Shown here piece after piece: positions 17,588-26,626 of a DNA stretch of 64,000 nt. The translations under genes were made by a program, and so were the position numbers. Within the stretch, counting starts at the first letter, position 1. Each line of letters begins with the position of its first letter. The notes beneath the pieces were generated by a model. It did not search any database. It worked only from the letters and a program-made list of their open reading frames with translations, and was not told the origin of the DNA. Source of the stretch: Enterobacter sp. 10-1 (GTDB lineage: Bacteria; Pseudomonadota; Gammaproteobacteria; Enterobacterales; Enterobacteriaceae); contig NISF01000001.1 of assembly GCA_002270295.1 (NCBI GenBank), positions 372,001 to 436,000 of the forward strand. The letters are read 5' to 3'.

Positions 17588-18316
17588 CTACCGGGCTTCC
17601 ACCGTAATCATGCTGACGAACGGATGGTACTGCCAGGGTACGCCGCCGCCCCGCTGGTACATTTTCGAAATGGTGCCGTCGAGGTAGAGCATCTGCCGGA
17701 CGTTGAGCTTTGACTGCGCGTAGCAGGCGAAATCGTAGAAATTGGTTTCCCGCTCGCTGAGCATGAATATTACCTGTCCCTCGCGGGTGAGGCCGACGCC
17801 GTTGCGCAGCTTGCGCGAGGCGGCCGACGGCTTCAGCCGCCAGTTTATCCTGCCGTTTTCGATCAGCATCGGGCCGGACTGCACGGCGTAATCGATGGCC
17901 GGCGACGGCCGGTATTTATCGATGCTGACAATCCCCGCCTGCTGGCCTTTAACAAAAAAGACCCCGCCGGGACGAATGAAAAAGTTGCCGCCGCCGGAGG
18001 CGCGGTTGAGCGCGGTCAGCCGTTTGCCCTTTTCGATATACAGCCCCAGCGGGGCATAGGCTTTATCGTAAATCCCGCCGTTCATCGCCATCCGCACGCG
18101 GCCGTCGCGATTGATATCCGCCAGCAGCGATCGCAGGGAGCCCCAGGCGCTACCGTCGCCGTTTTTCCAGTACATGGCGATCCGCTCCTGCTGCGGATTG
18201 ACGGCGTAGCTTTGCAGCGTCAGCGACGGGTCGGTGAGGGTGCATTTTCCGGCGGCAAAGGCCGAAAACGGTAACAGCATCAGCGCGACGAGTCGCGGAG
18301 AGAGGCGCGGGAGCAT
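17588..18316 (-). CDS. DUF2233 (NAGPA-like phosphodiester glycosidase) exported protein
   Basis: 242 residues with a signal peptide (LVALMLLPFSAFAAG). The body matches the DUF2233/NAGPA family, as in E. coli YigE: AMNGGIYDKAYAPLGLYIEKGK, PGGVFFV, AVQSGPMLIENG, NGVGLTREGQVIFMLSE, LDGTISKMY. The family is related to the eukaryotic uncovering enzyme that cleaves phosphodiester-linked GlcNAc. A periplasmic sugar phosphodiesterase role is plausible but unproven. The start at 18316 was chosen because AAGGA lies 6 nt upstream; the ATG at 18322 abuts it. It converges on the RND pump gene with only an 8-bp gap. Confidence 0.83.
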   Translation of the reverse strand: MLPRLSPRLVALMLLPFSAFAAGKCTLTDPSLTLQSYAVNPQQERIAMYWKNGDGSAWGSLRSLLADINRDGRVRMAMNGGIYDKAYAPLGLYIEKGKRLTALNRASGGGNFFIRPGGVFFVKGQQAGIVSIDKYRPSPAIDYAVQSGPMLIENGRINWRLKPSAASRKLRNGVGLTREGQVIFMLSERETNFYDFACYAQSKLNVRQMLYLDGTISKMYQRGGGVPWQYHPFVSMITVEAR

Positions 18317-18365
18317 GGGCATTCCTTGAAGCGGCTAAGGCGGGCAGTATACCTTTTTGCCGGCG

Positions 18366-19481
18366 CTACGCCGCCCAGATCTCGCAGTGCTTTTGCACCA
18401 GGCCGATCAGCGAGCCGCCGTTGGCGACAAATTCGCGCATGCGCCGGGCTTCGCTGCGATCCTGCTGCGCCTGGCGGACGATGGCGTCGAGGGCGCTGGT
18501 GGCATTGAGCCTGTGGGCGAAGGGGACCAGGCGATCCGCCAGGCGTAAAATCTCCTCCCGGACGGTGCGCCGCTCGCCGGAGCGGACGTCGGTGACGATC
18601 CCCGCGAGGCCGTAGCGGCAGGCCTGGTAGCGGTTGAAGGGATAGAGCAGATAGTCTTCGGGCTGCGGGGTAAAGGGCCTTTCCGTCAGCAGCCAGCAGG
18701 CAAGGATCTGAATATAGCCGGCAATATTTACCGCCTGCGCAACGGTCAGCGGGGTATCCATCACCCGCACCTCAACGGTGCCGAAGCGCGGACTGGGACG
18801 AATATCCCAGTGCAGATCCTTCATGCTGTCGATCATGCTGGTATAGCTGAGGCGCCGGAACAGCCCGTTAAACGCCTGCCAGCCGGTGACCCACGGCATC
18901 GGACCGTTGTCAGGGTAGGCGGAAAAGAGGTTCAGGCGGGCGGTGGCGAATCCGCTGTCGGCTCCGTCGAGCCAGGGAGATGCCGCGTTAAGCGCAATAA
19001 AATGCGGCACGTAGCGCGACAATCCGTGGACAAGATAAATCGCATCGTCGCCGTTTTGGCAGCCGACGTGGACGTGCTGGCCGAACACCGTTGACTGCTG
19101 CGCGAGGTAGCCAAAGTGCTCGACGGTCTTCAGGTAGCGCGGGTTGCTGCTGATCTGCTGGCGCTGCCAGGCCTGAAACGGATGAGTGCCGCCGCCGCAT
19201 ATTTGCAAATGCTGCTGCGCGCCGGCGCGCAGTATCTCCTGCTGAATAGTGGTCAGCTGCGCCATCGCCTGGTGAATGTCGTGGCAAATCCCCGTCGCCA
19301 CCTCAAGCATGCTCTCGGTGATATCGTGCTTAACCTCCCCGGCAGGAATGGCGTCCTCCACGGCCGCAATCAGCGCCGAGGAGTCCTGGCTCAGATCGTA
19401 TCCCGGCGGGTTGACCACCTGCAGCTCCAGCTCGATACCGAGCGTAAAAGGGGCCGAAACGTGAAAATCAGGTAATGACAT
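18366..19481 (-). CDS. ybdK: YbdK carboxylate-amine ligase (weak glutamate-cysteine ligase)
   Basis: 371 residues, collinear with E. coli Ybd[39 protein letters not shown] and [15 protein letters not shown], then QHVHVGC and [15 protein letters not shown]. This GCS2 family has ATP-dependent carboxylate-amine ligase activity with weak gamma-glutamylcysteine synthesis; the physiological role is unclear. AAGGA 9 nt upstream supports the start at 19481. In E. coli it precedes hokE and entD; here 33 kb of catabolic genes intervene. Confidence 0.94.
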   Translation of the reverse strand: MSLPDFHVSAPFTLGIELELQVVNPPGYDLSQDSSALIAAVEDAIPAGEVKHDITESMLEVATGICHDIHQAMAQLTTIQQEILRAGAQQHLQICGGGTHPFQAWQRQQISSNPRYLKTVEHFGYLAQQSTVFGQHVHVGCQNGDDAIYLVHGLSRYVPHFIALNAASPWLDGADSGFATARLNLFSAYPDNGPMPWVTGWQAFNGLFRRLSYTSMIDSMKDLHWDIRPSPRFGTVEVRVMDTPLTVAQAVNIAGYIQILACWLLTERPFTPQPEDYLLYPFNRYQACRYGLAGIVTDVRSGERRTVREEILRLADRLVPFAHRLNATSALDAIVRQAQQDRSEARRMREFVANGGSLIGLVQKHCEIWAA

Positions 19482-19843
19482 GGCGATTCCTTGCGTACGG
19501 ATATGCCAAAAGTATAGGTAAAATTTTTCCGGCTTAGAGCCTGTCCCGTCGGATGAGTGGGACAAACGCTTATAAATTGAGGGGGATTATGAATTTATTT
19601 TATATAAGCTTCCGCTGCGTTATTATTACCTGCCGCGACAAAATAAGCTGGTGCAGTTCTGCAACATATTTCACGATGGCGGTGCGGGAGAATAAGCTGT
19701 TATTATTTTATTAATACATATCATGTAGATAACATAATTTATTCTTATTTTATAAGCGCTTTCACACTTATTTTCGTGACGTTCAGATGTGGTATGCATC
19801 TTGCCTGTTAAATAACGACTTTTTATTTAACAGGGACATTGTG
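19482..19843. other. AT-rich region upstream of the first peptide-type importer
   Basis: 362 bp between ybdK and the binding-protein gene. It is much more AT-rich than its surroundings and holds the likely importer promoter. The only structured element is the 12-bp stem at 19804-19834. A half CRP-like motif (AGTGTGAAAG on the minus strand, near 19766) is visible but weak. No gene is seen. Confidence 0.5.
19804..19834 (+). promoter_or_regulatory. Perfect hairpin enclosing the binding-protein RBS
   Basis: CCTGTTAAATAA (19804-19815) pairs perfectly with TTATTTAACAGG (19823-19834) around a 7-nt loop. The downstream arm contains the AGG of the AGGGA Shine-Dalgarno for the ATG at 19844. It could be a translational control hairpin or a DNA operator. 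Confidence 0.6.
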
Positions 19844-21508
19844 ATGCTCAAAAATACCTTACCCATGCGTAAACTCCGCCCCGTGGCCGCGGCGGTTGGG
19901 GCGCTGGCGCTGCTGACCTCCCTGCAGGCGACCGCCTCAACGCTGCGAATTGCGATGACCGCGGCCGACATCCCGTTAACCCTCGGCCAGCCTGACCAGG
20001 GCTATGAAGGCAACCGCTTCACCGGGATCCCGCTGTACGATGCGCTGGTGGAATGGGACCTCTCACAAGGGGAGAAACCGAGCGGGCTGGTACCGGGCCT
20101 GGCGACGGAGTGGCACGTTGACCCGCAAAATCAGACCCGCTGGATCTTTACCCTGCGCCCCGGCGTGAAGTTTCATGACGGTACCGACGTTAACGCCGAC
20201 GCCATCGTCTGGAACGTCGATAAGGTCTTAAACAAAAATGCGCCGCAGTATGCCCCAGGGCAGATCGGCAATACGCTGTCCCGTATGCCGACGCTGACCG
20301 GGGCCGAAAAAATTGACGATCGCACCGTCGCGCTCACCACTTCCGAAGCCGATGCCCTGCTGCCGTACAACATTACCAACCTGTTTATCGTCTCGCCGAC
20401 GGCATGGCAGAAACTGTATGCCGCGGTACCGGCCAGCGCCGGCGATACCGCCGCGCGCGGCAAGCTGGCGTGGACGGAGTTCGCCGCCCATGCTGTGGGC
20501 AGCGGCCCGTTCAAAATGGAAAAACTGGTTCCTCGCCAGCAGCTGATCCTCGATAAAAACCCGGACTACTGGAATAAAGACCGCATCCCGCGGGTCGATA
20601 AGGTGGTGCTGATCCCGCTGCCGGAGGCCAATGCCCGCACCGCGGCGCTGCTGTCGAAGCAGGTGGACTGGATTGAGGCTCCGGCCCCGGACGCGGTGGA
20701 TCAAATCAAAGCCCAGGGCTTTAAAATCTACGCCAACACCCAGCCGCACCTGTGGCCGTGGCAGTTCTCATTCGAAGAGGGCTCGCCGTGGAAGGATATT
20801 CGCGTGCGCAAGGCGGCCAACCTGTGCCTTAACCGCGCGGAGCTGAAGAGCTACCTTGGCGGCTATATGACCGAAGCGACCGGCGTCTATGAGGCCGACA
20901 GCCCGTGGCACGGCAAGCCCTCCTTCCAGATCAAATATGACCCGGAAGCCGCCCGTAAGCTGATGACCGAAGCGGGGTACAGCACCGGCAAACCGCTGCA
21001 CGTTACCGTCGCCACCTCGGCGTCCGGCTCCGGACAGATGCAGCCGCTGCCGATGAATGAGTACATTCAGCAGAGCCTGAAAAGCTGCTTCTTTAACGTC
21101 GACATCAAGGTGACCGAATGGAACACCCTGTTCACCAACTGGCGCCTCGGGGCAAAAGACCCTTCGGCAAAAGGCATTGATGCCATCAACGTCAGCGCGG
21201 CGGTTAACGACCCTTACTTCGGCATGATCCGCTTCTCAACCGCCAAAGCGTTCCCGCCGGTGGCGACGAACTGGGGCTATTTCTCCACCCCGGAAACCGA
21301 AAAGCTGGCAACGGCGGTGAAGCACGCCTTTACCCCCGAAGAGATGAACAAAGCGGCCGGCGAGCTCCACGCCGCGCTGGTGGACCAGGTCCCGTTCCTG
21401 TTCGTCGCGCATGACGTGGGACCGCGGGCAATTTCGCCGGCGGTTAGCGGCGTGGTGCAGCCGCAGAGCTGGTTTATCGATCTCAGCCTGGTGAGTAAGA
21501 AAGAGTAA
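19844..21508 (+). CDS. Dpp/Opp-type ABC substrate-binding protein
   Basis: 554 residues. After a signal peptide (VAAAVGALALLTSLQATAS) comes an SBP_bac_5 fold: YDALVEWD, GLATEWHVDPQNQTRWIFTLRPGVKFHDGTDVNADA, YWNKDRIPRVDKV. These proteins bind oligopeptides, nickel, opines and other amine compounds in the periplasm. First gene of a seven-gene run with two permeases, two ATPases, an amidase and an M20 hydrolase, so the ligand is probably an amide or N-acyl/N-carbamoyl compound. ATG 19844 was chosen (AGGGA upstream). Confidence 0.88.
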   Translation: MLKNTLPMRKLRPVAAAVGALALLTSLQATASTLRIAMTAADIPLTLGQPDQGYEGNRFTGIPLYDALVEWDLSQGEKPSGLVPGLATEWHVDPQNQTRWIFTLRPGVKFHDGTDVNADAIVWNVDKVLNKNAPQYAPGQIGNTLSRMPTLTGAEKIDDRTVALTTSEADALLPYNITNLFIVSPTAWQKLYAAVPASAGDTAARGKLAWTEFAAHAVGSGPFKMEKLVPRQQLILDKNPDYWNKDRIPRVDKVVLIPLPEANARTAALLSKQVDWIEAPAPDAVDQIKAQGFKIYANTQPHLWPWQFSFEEGSPWKDIRVRKAANLCLNRAELKSYLGGYMTEATGVYEADSPWHGKPSFQIKYDPEAARKLMTEAGYSTGKPLHVTVATSASGSGQMQPLPMNEYIQQSLKSCFFNVDIKVTEWNTLFTNWRLGAKDPSAKGIDAINVSAAVNDPYFGMIRFSTAKAFPPVATNWGYFSTPETEKLATAVKHAFTPEEMNKAAGELHAALVDQVPFLFVAHDVGPRAISPAVSGVVQPQSWFIDLSLVSKKE

Positions 21509-21526
21509 TCGTGACGGGAGCCAAAG

Positions 21527-22480
21527 ATGATCAATACGCTGCTGTACCGCGTTCTGCTGGCCGTGCCGACCATGCTCGGCGTGGCGGTAATCTGTTTCAT
21601 GCTGGTGCAGATTGCGCCGGGGGATCCGCTGGTGTCGGTGATGCCGCCGGACGCCTCGGAGGCGCTGCGCCAGACGCTGATGCAGGCCTACGGTTTTGAT
21701 AAACCGCTGCCGCTGCAGTTCGTTCACTGGCTGTGGCGGGCGCTGCACGGCGACTTAGGGATGTCTGTAGCCACCGGACGACCGGTGATCGGCGAAGTGA
21801 TGACCGCCGTCAGCTACTCTCTGCGCCTGGCGCTGCTGGCGACGATTATCGGCTTCGTGCTCGGCAGCCTGTTTGGCTTTGTCGCCGGCTATTTTCGCAA
21901 CAGCATCATCGATCGTCTGGCATCGGTGCTCTCGGTGTTTGGCGTCAGCGTGCCGCACTACTGGCTGGGAATGCTGCTGGTGATTGCCTTTAGCGTCAAG
22001 CTGGCGGTCTTACCCGCCACCGGCGGCGGGCCGATCGGCGAAATCGGCTGGCAGTGGGATTGGGATCATCTGCAGTTTATGCTGCTGCCGGCGATCACCC
22101 TGTCGGTGATCCCGACCGGGATCATTGCCCGCACCGTGCGTTCGCAGGTCGCCGACATTCTGAGCCAGGAGTTTATCGTCGGGCTGCGCGCTCGCGGGCT
22201 GGGCGAATCGCGCATTTTCCTCCACGTGGTGAAAAATGCCGCCCCGACCGCGCTGGCGGTCATGGGGCTGCAGGTGGGGTATCTGATGGGGGGCTCGATT
22301 CTGGTGGAAACGGTGTTCTCGTGGCCCGGCACCGGTCTGTTGCTCAACACCGCTATCTTCCAGCGCGATCTGCCGCTGCTGCAGGGCACCATCTGGGTGC
22401 TGGCGCTGTTCTTTGTGCTGCTCAATCTGCTGGTGGATATTCTGCAAACCGCCCTCGATCCGCGCATTAAGAGGAGCTGA
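21527..22480 (+). CDS. ABC permease, DppB-like
   Basis: 317 residues with six membrane segments and the DppB/OppB layout: MINTLLYRVLLAVPTMLGVAVICFMLVQIAPGDPL at the start. EAA loop: QEFIVGLRARGLGESRIFLHVVKNA. C-terminal VFSWPGTGLLL. Inner-membrane channel subunit paired with the DppC-like protein two bases downstream; starts 18 nt after the binding-protein stop. Confidence 0.9.
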   Translation: MINTLLYRVLLAVPTMLGVAVICFMLVQIAPGDPLVSVMPPDASEALRQTLMQAYGFDKPLPLQFVHWLWRALHGDLGMSVATGRPVIGEVMTAVSYSLRLALLATIIGFVLGSLFGFVAGYFRNSIIDRLASVLSVFGVSVPHYWLGMLLVIAFSVKLAVLPATGGGPIGEIGWQWDWDHLQFMLLPAITLSVIPTGIIARTVRSQVADILSQEFIVGLRARGLGESRIFLHVVKNAAPTALAVMGLQVGYLMGGSILVETVFSWPGTGLLLNTAIFQRDLPLLQGTIWVLALFFVLLNLLVDILQTALDPRIKRS

Positions 22481-22482
22481 CA

Positions 22483-23376
22483 ATGGTGGATACCTTGACG
22501 ACGAAAGCGCGACCCGCTTCCCCGGCCATTCCCGCCCGGCAGGGCTACTGGCGCGGCGTATTCCGCCGCCTGCTGCGCGATCCCGGCGGCGTGGCGGTCG
22601 GGTCAATTATTCTGCTGCTGCTTATTCTGGCGCTGTTTGGCCCGTGGCTGATAATGAAAGACCCTTACCAGACGTCGATGTTTCTGCGCCTGAAGCCGAT
22701 TGGCACCGACGGCTTTCCGCTGGGCTCCGACGAGCTGGGCCGGGATATGCTGTCGCGGCTGATTCTCGGCACCCGGCTGTCGCTGTTTATGGGAATTGTC
22801 CCGGTGGTCTTCGCCTTTTTCATCGGCGGAGCGATCGGCATCGTCGCCGGCTACGCGGGCGGTAAAACCAACACCATCATCATGCGCACCATCGACGTGT
22901 TTTACGCCTTTCCCTCCGTCCTGCTGGCGATTGCGCTCTCCGGCGCGCTGGGGGCGGGCATTGGCAACGCGCTGCTGTCGTTAACGCTGGTTTTCGTCCC
23001 GCAGGTGGCGCGCATCGCCGAAAGCGTCACCGCCCAGGTGCGGCACATGGACTATATCGACGCCGCCCGGGCAACCGGGGCCAGTGCTTTGACGATTATC
23101 CGGGTTCAGGTGTTAGGCAACGTGCTGGGACCGATCTTCGTCTTCTCAACCGGTTTAATTTCGGTCTGCATGATCCTCGCCTCCGGGCTCTCGTTCCTTG
23201 GGCTGGGCGTGCGTCCGCCTGAGCCGGAGTGGGGATTGATGCTCAACACGCTGCGCACGGCGATTTATACCCAGCCGTGGGTGGCGGCCCTGCCGGGATT
23301 GATGATTTTTATCACCTCCATTTCGTTCAATATCCTCGCGGACCGCCTGCGCGCGGCGATGGCGATCAAGGAGTAA
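22483..23376 (+). CDS. ABC permease, DppC-like
   Basis: 297 residues with the DppC/OppC family N-terminal domain (RLLRDPGGVAVGSIILLLLILALFGPWL) and GSDELGRDMLSRLILGTRLSLF. EAA-type loop: MDYIDAARATGASALTIIRVQVLGN. Second channel subunit. It starts 2 nt after the DppB-like stop and is followed by the first ATPase 3 nt later, a tightly coupled operon. Confidence 0.9.
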   Translation: MVDTLTTKARPASPAIPARQGYWRGVFRRLLRDPGGVAVGSIILLLLILALFGPWLIMKDPYQTSMFLRLKPIGTDGFPLGSDELGRDMLSRLILGTRLSLFMGIVPVVFAFFIGGAIGIVAGYAGGKTNTIIMRTIDVFYAFPSVLLAIALSGALGAGIGNALLSLTLVFVPQVARIAESVTAQVRHMDYIDAARATGASALTIIRVQVLGNVLGPIFVFSTGLISVCMILASGLSFLGLGVRPPEPEWGLMLNTLRTAIYTQPWVAALPGLMIFITSISFNILADRLRAAMAIKE

Positions 23377-23379
23377 ACG

Positions 23380-24423
23380 ATGCAACCTTTTGTCAATATT
23401 GACCTCGGCGGCCCGGCCCAGCCGCTGCTGCAGGTCAACAATCTGTTGAAATACTTTCGCGCCGGCGGCGGGAAGGGACATGAAGTGGTGCAGGCGGTGG
23501 ATGACGTCAGCTTTACGGTGGTCAAAGGCGAAACGCTGGGCGTCGTCGGAGAGTCGGGCTGCGGGAAATCAACCACCGCGCGGCTGCTAATGCAGCTCCT
23601 GAACCAGGATCGCGGAGAGCTGGTTTTCGACGGACTTGAGGTGGGATCGTCCCGCCTGCCGATGAAAGAGTACCGTCGCCAGGTGCAGATGGTGTTTCAG
23701 GATAGCTACGCCTCGCTCAACCCGCGGATGACTATGGAGGAGAGCATTGCCTTCGGCCAGCGCGTGCACGGGGTCAGCGCGAAGGAGGCCAGCGAGTACG
23801 CGCGCTATCTGCTGGCGCACGTTGGCCTTGAGCCGGGGCGCTTTGCCCACCGCTATCCGCACGAGCTTTCCGGCGGCCAGCGCCAGCGGGTGAATATTGC
23901 CCGCGCGCTGGCGATGAAGCCGCGGCTGGTGATCCTCGACGAAGCGGTCTCGGCGCTGGATAAATCGGTGGAGGCGCAGGTGCTGCAGCTGTTGCAGGAG
24001 CTGAAGCGCACGCTGGAGCTGACCTACGTATTTATCAGCCACGATCTGCACGTGGTGCGCTGGCTGTCGGATCGGATCCTGGTGATGTATCTCGGCGAGG
24101 TGGTGGAAATCGGGCCAGCGGAGCAGCTGTTTACCGCCTCGGCCCATCCCTATACCCGGGCGCTGCTGAGTTCGATGCCGTCAATGGACCCGAAAAACCG
24201 CACCCTGACCTCGCCGCTCAGCGGCGATCCGCCCAGCCCGATTTCACCGCCAGCGGGCTGCCGCTTCCATACCCGCTGCCCGCACGCCAGAACGGTCTGC
24301 GCCGAGGTGAAACCCGCCCTCGAAAGCGTGGGGGAGGGGCATCAAAGCGCCTGCCTGATGGCGCAGCCGGCGTCGCCCTGGCATCACGCTATCGCCGTAC
24401 GGGAGGTACGCCATGTCGCATGA
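23380..24423 (+). CDS. ABC ATPase, DppF/OppF-like
   Basis: 347 residues. Walker A GESGCGKST, Q-loop VFQDSYASLNPRMT, signature LSGGQRQR, Walker B LVILDEAVSALD, H-loop FISHDLH. The C-terminus has the oligopeptide-transporter extension with clustered cysteines (CRFHTRCPHARTVC) known from the family. It energises the importer with the overlapping DppD-like ATPase. In Walker B the usual P-T is replaced by A-V (DEAVSALD), while the catalytic Glu is kept. Confidence 0.9.
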   Translation: MQPFVNIDLGGPAQPLLQVNNLLKYFRAGGGKGHEVVQAVDDVSFTVVKGETLGVVGESGCGKSTTARLLMQLLNQDRGELVFDGLEVGSSRLPMKEYRRQVQMVFQDSYASLNPRMTMEESIAFGQRVHGVSAKEASEYARYLLAHVGLEPGRFAHRYPHELSGGQRQRVNIARALAMKPRLVILDEAVSALDKSVEAQVLQLLQELKRTLELTYVFISHDLHVVRWLSDRILVMYLGEVVEIGPAEQLFTASAHPYTRALLSSMPSMDPKNRTLTSPLSGDPPSPISPPAGCRFHTRCPHARTVCAEVKPALESVGEGHQSACLMAQPASPWHHAIAVREVRHVA

Positions 24424-25423
24424 AGCCTTTGTCCATATCCGCGATCTGCGGGTTGAATTCCGCCGCGACGGTCAGACGATCAATGCGGTAAACGGCGTCT
24501 CTTTTGATGTGCAAAAGGGCGAGGTGCTGGCGCTGATTGGCGAGTCCGGCTCCGGAAAAAGCGTGACCCTCAGAGCGCTGATGCGCCTGCATCCTCCCAA
24601 AAGCAGCGTCCTTTCCGGAACCCTGCGGGTGGATGGCGAAGCGGTGCTGGAGATGAGCGCTTCCCGGCTGCGGCGCTATCGCGGCGCGCGCTGCGCAATG
24701 ATATTTCAGGAGCCGCTGCTGGCCTTCGATCCGGTGTATACCGTCGGCCAGCAGATCGTCGAAGGCCTGCGCCGCCATGAAGGGCTTTCGCGCCCGGCGG
24801 CAAGGGAGCGGGCGCTGGAGGCGCTGCGTCAGGTGCGCATTCCGAGCCCCGAGCGGCGGCTGGATGCCTATCCGCACGAGATGTCCGGCGGGATGCGCCA
24901 GCGGGCGATGATCGCCCTCGCGCTGTCGTGCAACCCGCAGCTGCTGCTGGCGGATGAACCGACCACCGCCCTCGACGCGACGGTGCAGATCCAGATCCTG
25001 ATCCTGCTGCGCGAGCAGCAAAAGGAGCGCGGGCTGTCGATTATCTTTGTTACCCACGACATCGGCGCCGCGGTGGAAATTGCCGACCGCGTGGCGGTGA
25101 TGTACGCCGGGCGCATCGTCGAAGAGGCGTCGATGGAGGATATTCTCTACCGTCCGCGCCACCCTTATACCCAGGTTCTGCTGGGCAGCCGCCCGAAAGA
25201 GGGGCTTAAAAAAGGCGATGCGCTGCGCTGCATCCCCGGCTCGCCGCCGGACTTAGCGCGCCTGCCGGCGGGCTGCGCGTTTGCCGACCGCTGCCCCCAT
25301 GCGAGGGCGGTCTGCGGGCAAAGCCAGCCGGCGACGGAGCAGGTTGGTCAGCGTCACGTGGTGAGCTGCCATCGCTGGCGGGAGCTGGCCGCCAGCGTCG
25401 AGAACCAGGCGCAGTACGCCTGA
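24413..25423 (+). CDS. ABC ATPase, DppD/OppD-like
   Basis: 336 residues, starting inside the end of the previous ATPase gene (11-nt overlap). Walker A GESGSGKSV, IFQEPLLAFDPVYT, signature MSGGMRQRAMIALAL, Walker B LLLADEPTTALD, H-loop FVTHD, and the C-terminal peptide-transporter extension with CAFADRCPHARAVC. Second nucleotide-binding subunit of the importer. Confidence 0.9.
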   Translation: MSHEAFVHIRDLRVEFRRDGQTINAVNGVSFDVQKGEVLALIGESGSGKSVTLRALMRLHPPKSSVLSGTLRVDGEAVLEMSASRLRRYRGARCAMIFQEPLLAFDPVYTVGQQIVEGLRRHEGLSRPAARERALEALRQVRIPSPERRLDAYPHEMSGGMRQRAMIALALSCNPQLLLADEPTTALDATVQIQILILLREQQKERGLSIIFVTHDIGAAVEIADRVAVMYAGRIVEEASMEDILYRPRHPYTQVLLGSRPKEGLKKGDALRCIPGSPPDLARLPAGCAFADRCPHARAVCGQSQPATEQVGQRHVVSCHRWRELAASVENQAQYA

Positions 25424-25441
25424 AGCAATAAGGAGACAAGC

Positions 25442-26626
25442 ATGCAGGATGATATTCGCGCGTTTATGCCCTATCCGGCGCACCCGGTTCCGCACGCGCA
25501 CAGCGGGCCGCTGAGCGGCATGACCTTTGCGGTAAAAGATCTGTTCGACGTGGCGGGCTACCCGACCGGCGGCGGTAATCCGCATCTGCTGGCGCTCTCC
25601 GGGATTAAAAGCCGCACCGCGCCGGTCGTGCAGACGCTGCTGGATAGCGGCGCGCGGTTTATGGGCAAAACCCACACCAGCGAGCTGGCCTATTCGATGA
25701 GCGGCCACAACGTTCATTACGGCACCCCGCGCAACGGCGCGGCGCCGAATCATATTCCCGGCGGCTCCTCCTCGGGCTCGGCCTCGGCGGTCTCCAGTGC
25801 GGCCTGCGATTTTGCCCTCGGCACCGACACCGGCGGTTCGGTACGCACGCCGGCGAGCTACTGCGGGCTGTTCGGCCTGCGGCCAACCCACGGGGGGATC
25901 TCCCTCGACGGCTGCCAGCCGCTGTGCGCCACGATGGACACCTGCGGCTTCTTTGCCCGTTCGGCGGAGGTCTTTAGCGTCGTCGCCGGATGCCTGCTCG
26001 GCGGCGAGCGCCCGGCGGTCGATGACGTCAGGCTGGCCTGCCACGAGGCGCTGTTTTCACGCCTGCCGCTGCGCAGCCAGCAGGCGCTGCTGCCGGTACG
26101 CCAGCGCCTGAGCCGCGCTTTTGGCGAAATAGCCTCGCTTAGCGCGCCGCTGCCGGACGTCGACGATATCTATCTCGCCTTCCGCCAGATTCAGGGTTAT
26201 GAAGCCTGGCAGGCGCAGGGAGAGACGATTGAGCGCTACGGGCTGCAGCTGGGGCCGGACGTGCGCGAGCGGTTCCTGTGGGGGAAAGCGGTGACGGCGG
26301 CGCAGTTCGACAGCGCCTGCCAGCAGCGGGCCCGCTTCAGCGCCTGGTGGGATCGGCAGCTGGGCGAGGCCATCTTAGTGCTGCCGACGGTGCCTGACGG
26401 CGCGCCGCTGCTGACGGCGCAGGCCGATGAAATTGAGGCGGTGCGCCGCCTGTCGCACGATCTGTTGCTGATTTCCGTTATGACCCGGCGCCCGCAGGTG
26501 ACGCTGCCGGTCGCCCTGGTGGGCGGCCTGCCGCTGGGTATTTCATTCCTGGGGCCGCGCGGCAGCGATCGTCTGCTGGTGGAGCTGGCCGCCGCTTTTG
26601 TGCAAGGAGAAGACAATGAGCAGTGA
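25442..26626 (+). CDS. Amidase (amidase-signature family)
   Basis: 394 residues. The Ser-cisSer-Lys triad is visible: K32 in FAVKDLFD, cis-Ser in IPGGSSSGSAS (about 109), nucleophile S133 in GTDTGGSVRTPAS. It hydrolyses a carboxylic amide; no secretion signal, so it is cytoplasmic. It sits in the importer operon 18 nt after the ATPase and overlaps the M20 hydrolase by 11 nt, so it probably acts on the imported compound. It is shorter than the usual 450-500 residues of the family. Substrate unknown; AtzE/AtzF-like, indoleacetamide-type and related amidases cannot be told apart by eye. Confidence 0.87.
   Translation: MQDDIRAFMPYPAHPVPHAHSGPLSGMTFAVKDLFDVAGYPTGGGNPHLLALSGIKSRTAPVVQTLLDSGARFMGKTHTSELAYSMSGHNVHYGTPRNGAAPNHIPGGSSSGSASAVSSAACDFALGTDTGGSVRTPASYCGLFGLRPTHGGISLDGCQPLCATMDTCGFFARSAEVFSVVAGCLLGGERPAVDDVRLACHEALFSRLPLRSQQALLPVRQRLSRAFGEIASLSAPLPDVDDIYLAFRQIQGYEAWQAQGETIERYGLQLGPDVRERFLWGKAVTAAQFDSACQQRARFSAWWDRQLGEAILVLPTVPDGAPLLTAQADEIEAVRRLSHDLLLISVMTRRPQVTLPVALVGGLPLGISFLGPRGSDRLLVELAAAFVQGEDNEQ

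Noticed and set aside
23380-24423. Non-functional ATPase because Walker B reads DEAVSALD
   Set aside because: Catalytic Asp-Glu and all other motifs are intact; the P-T to A-V change is not a known inactivating change.
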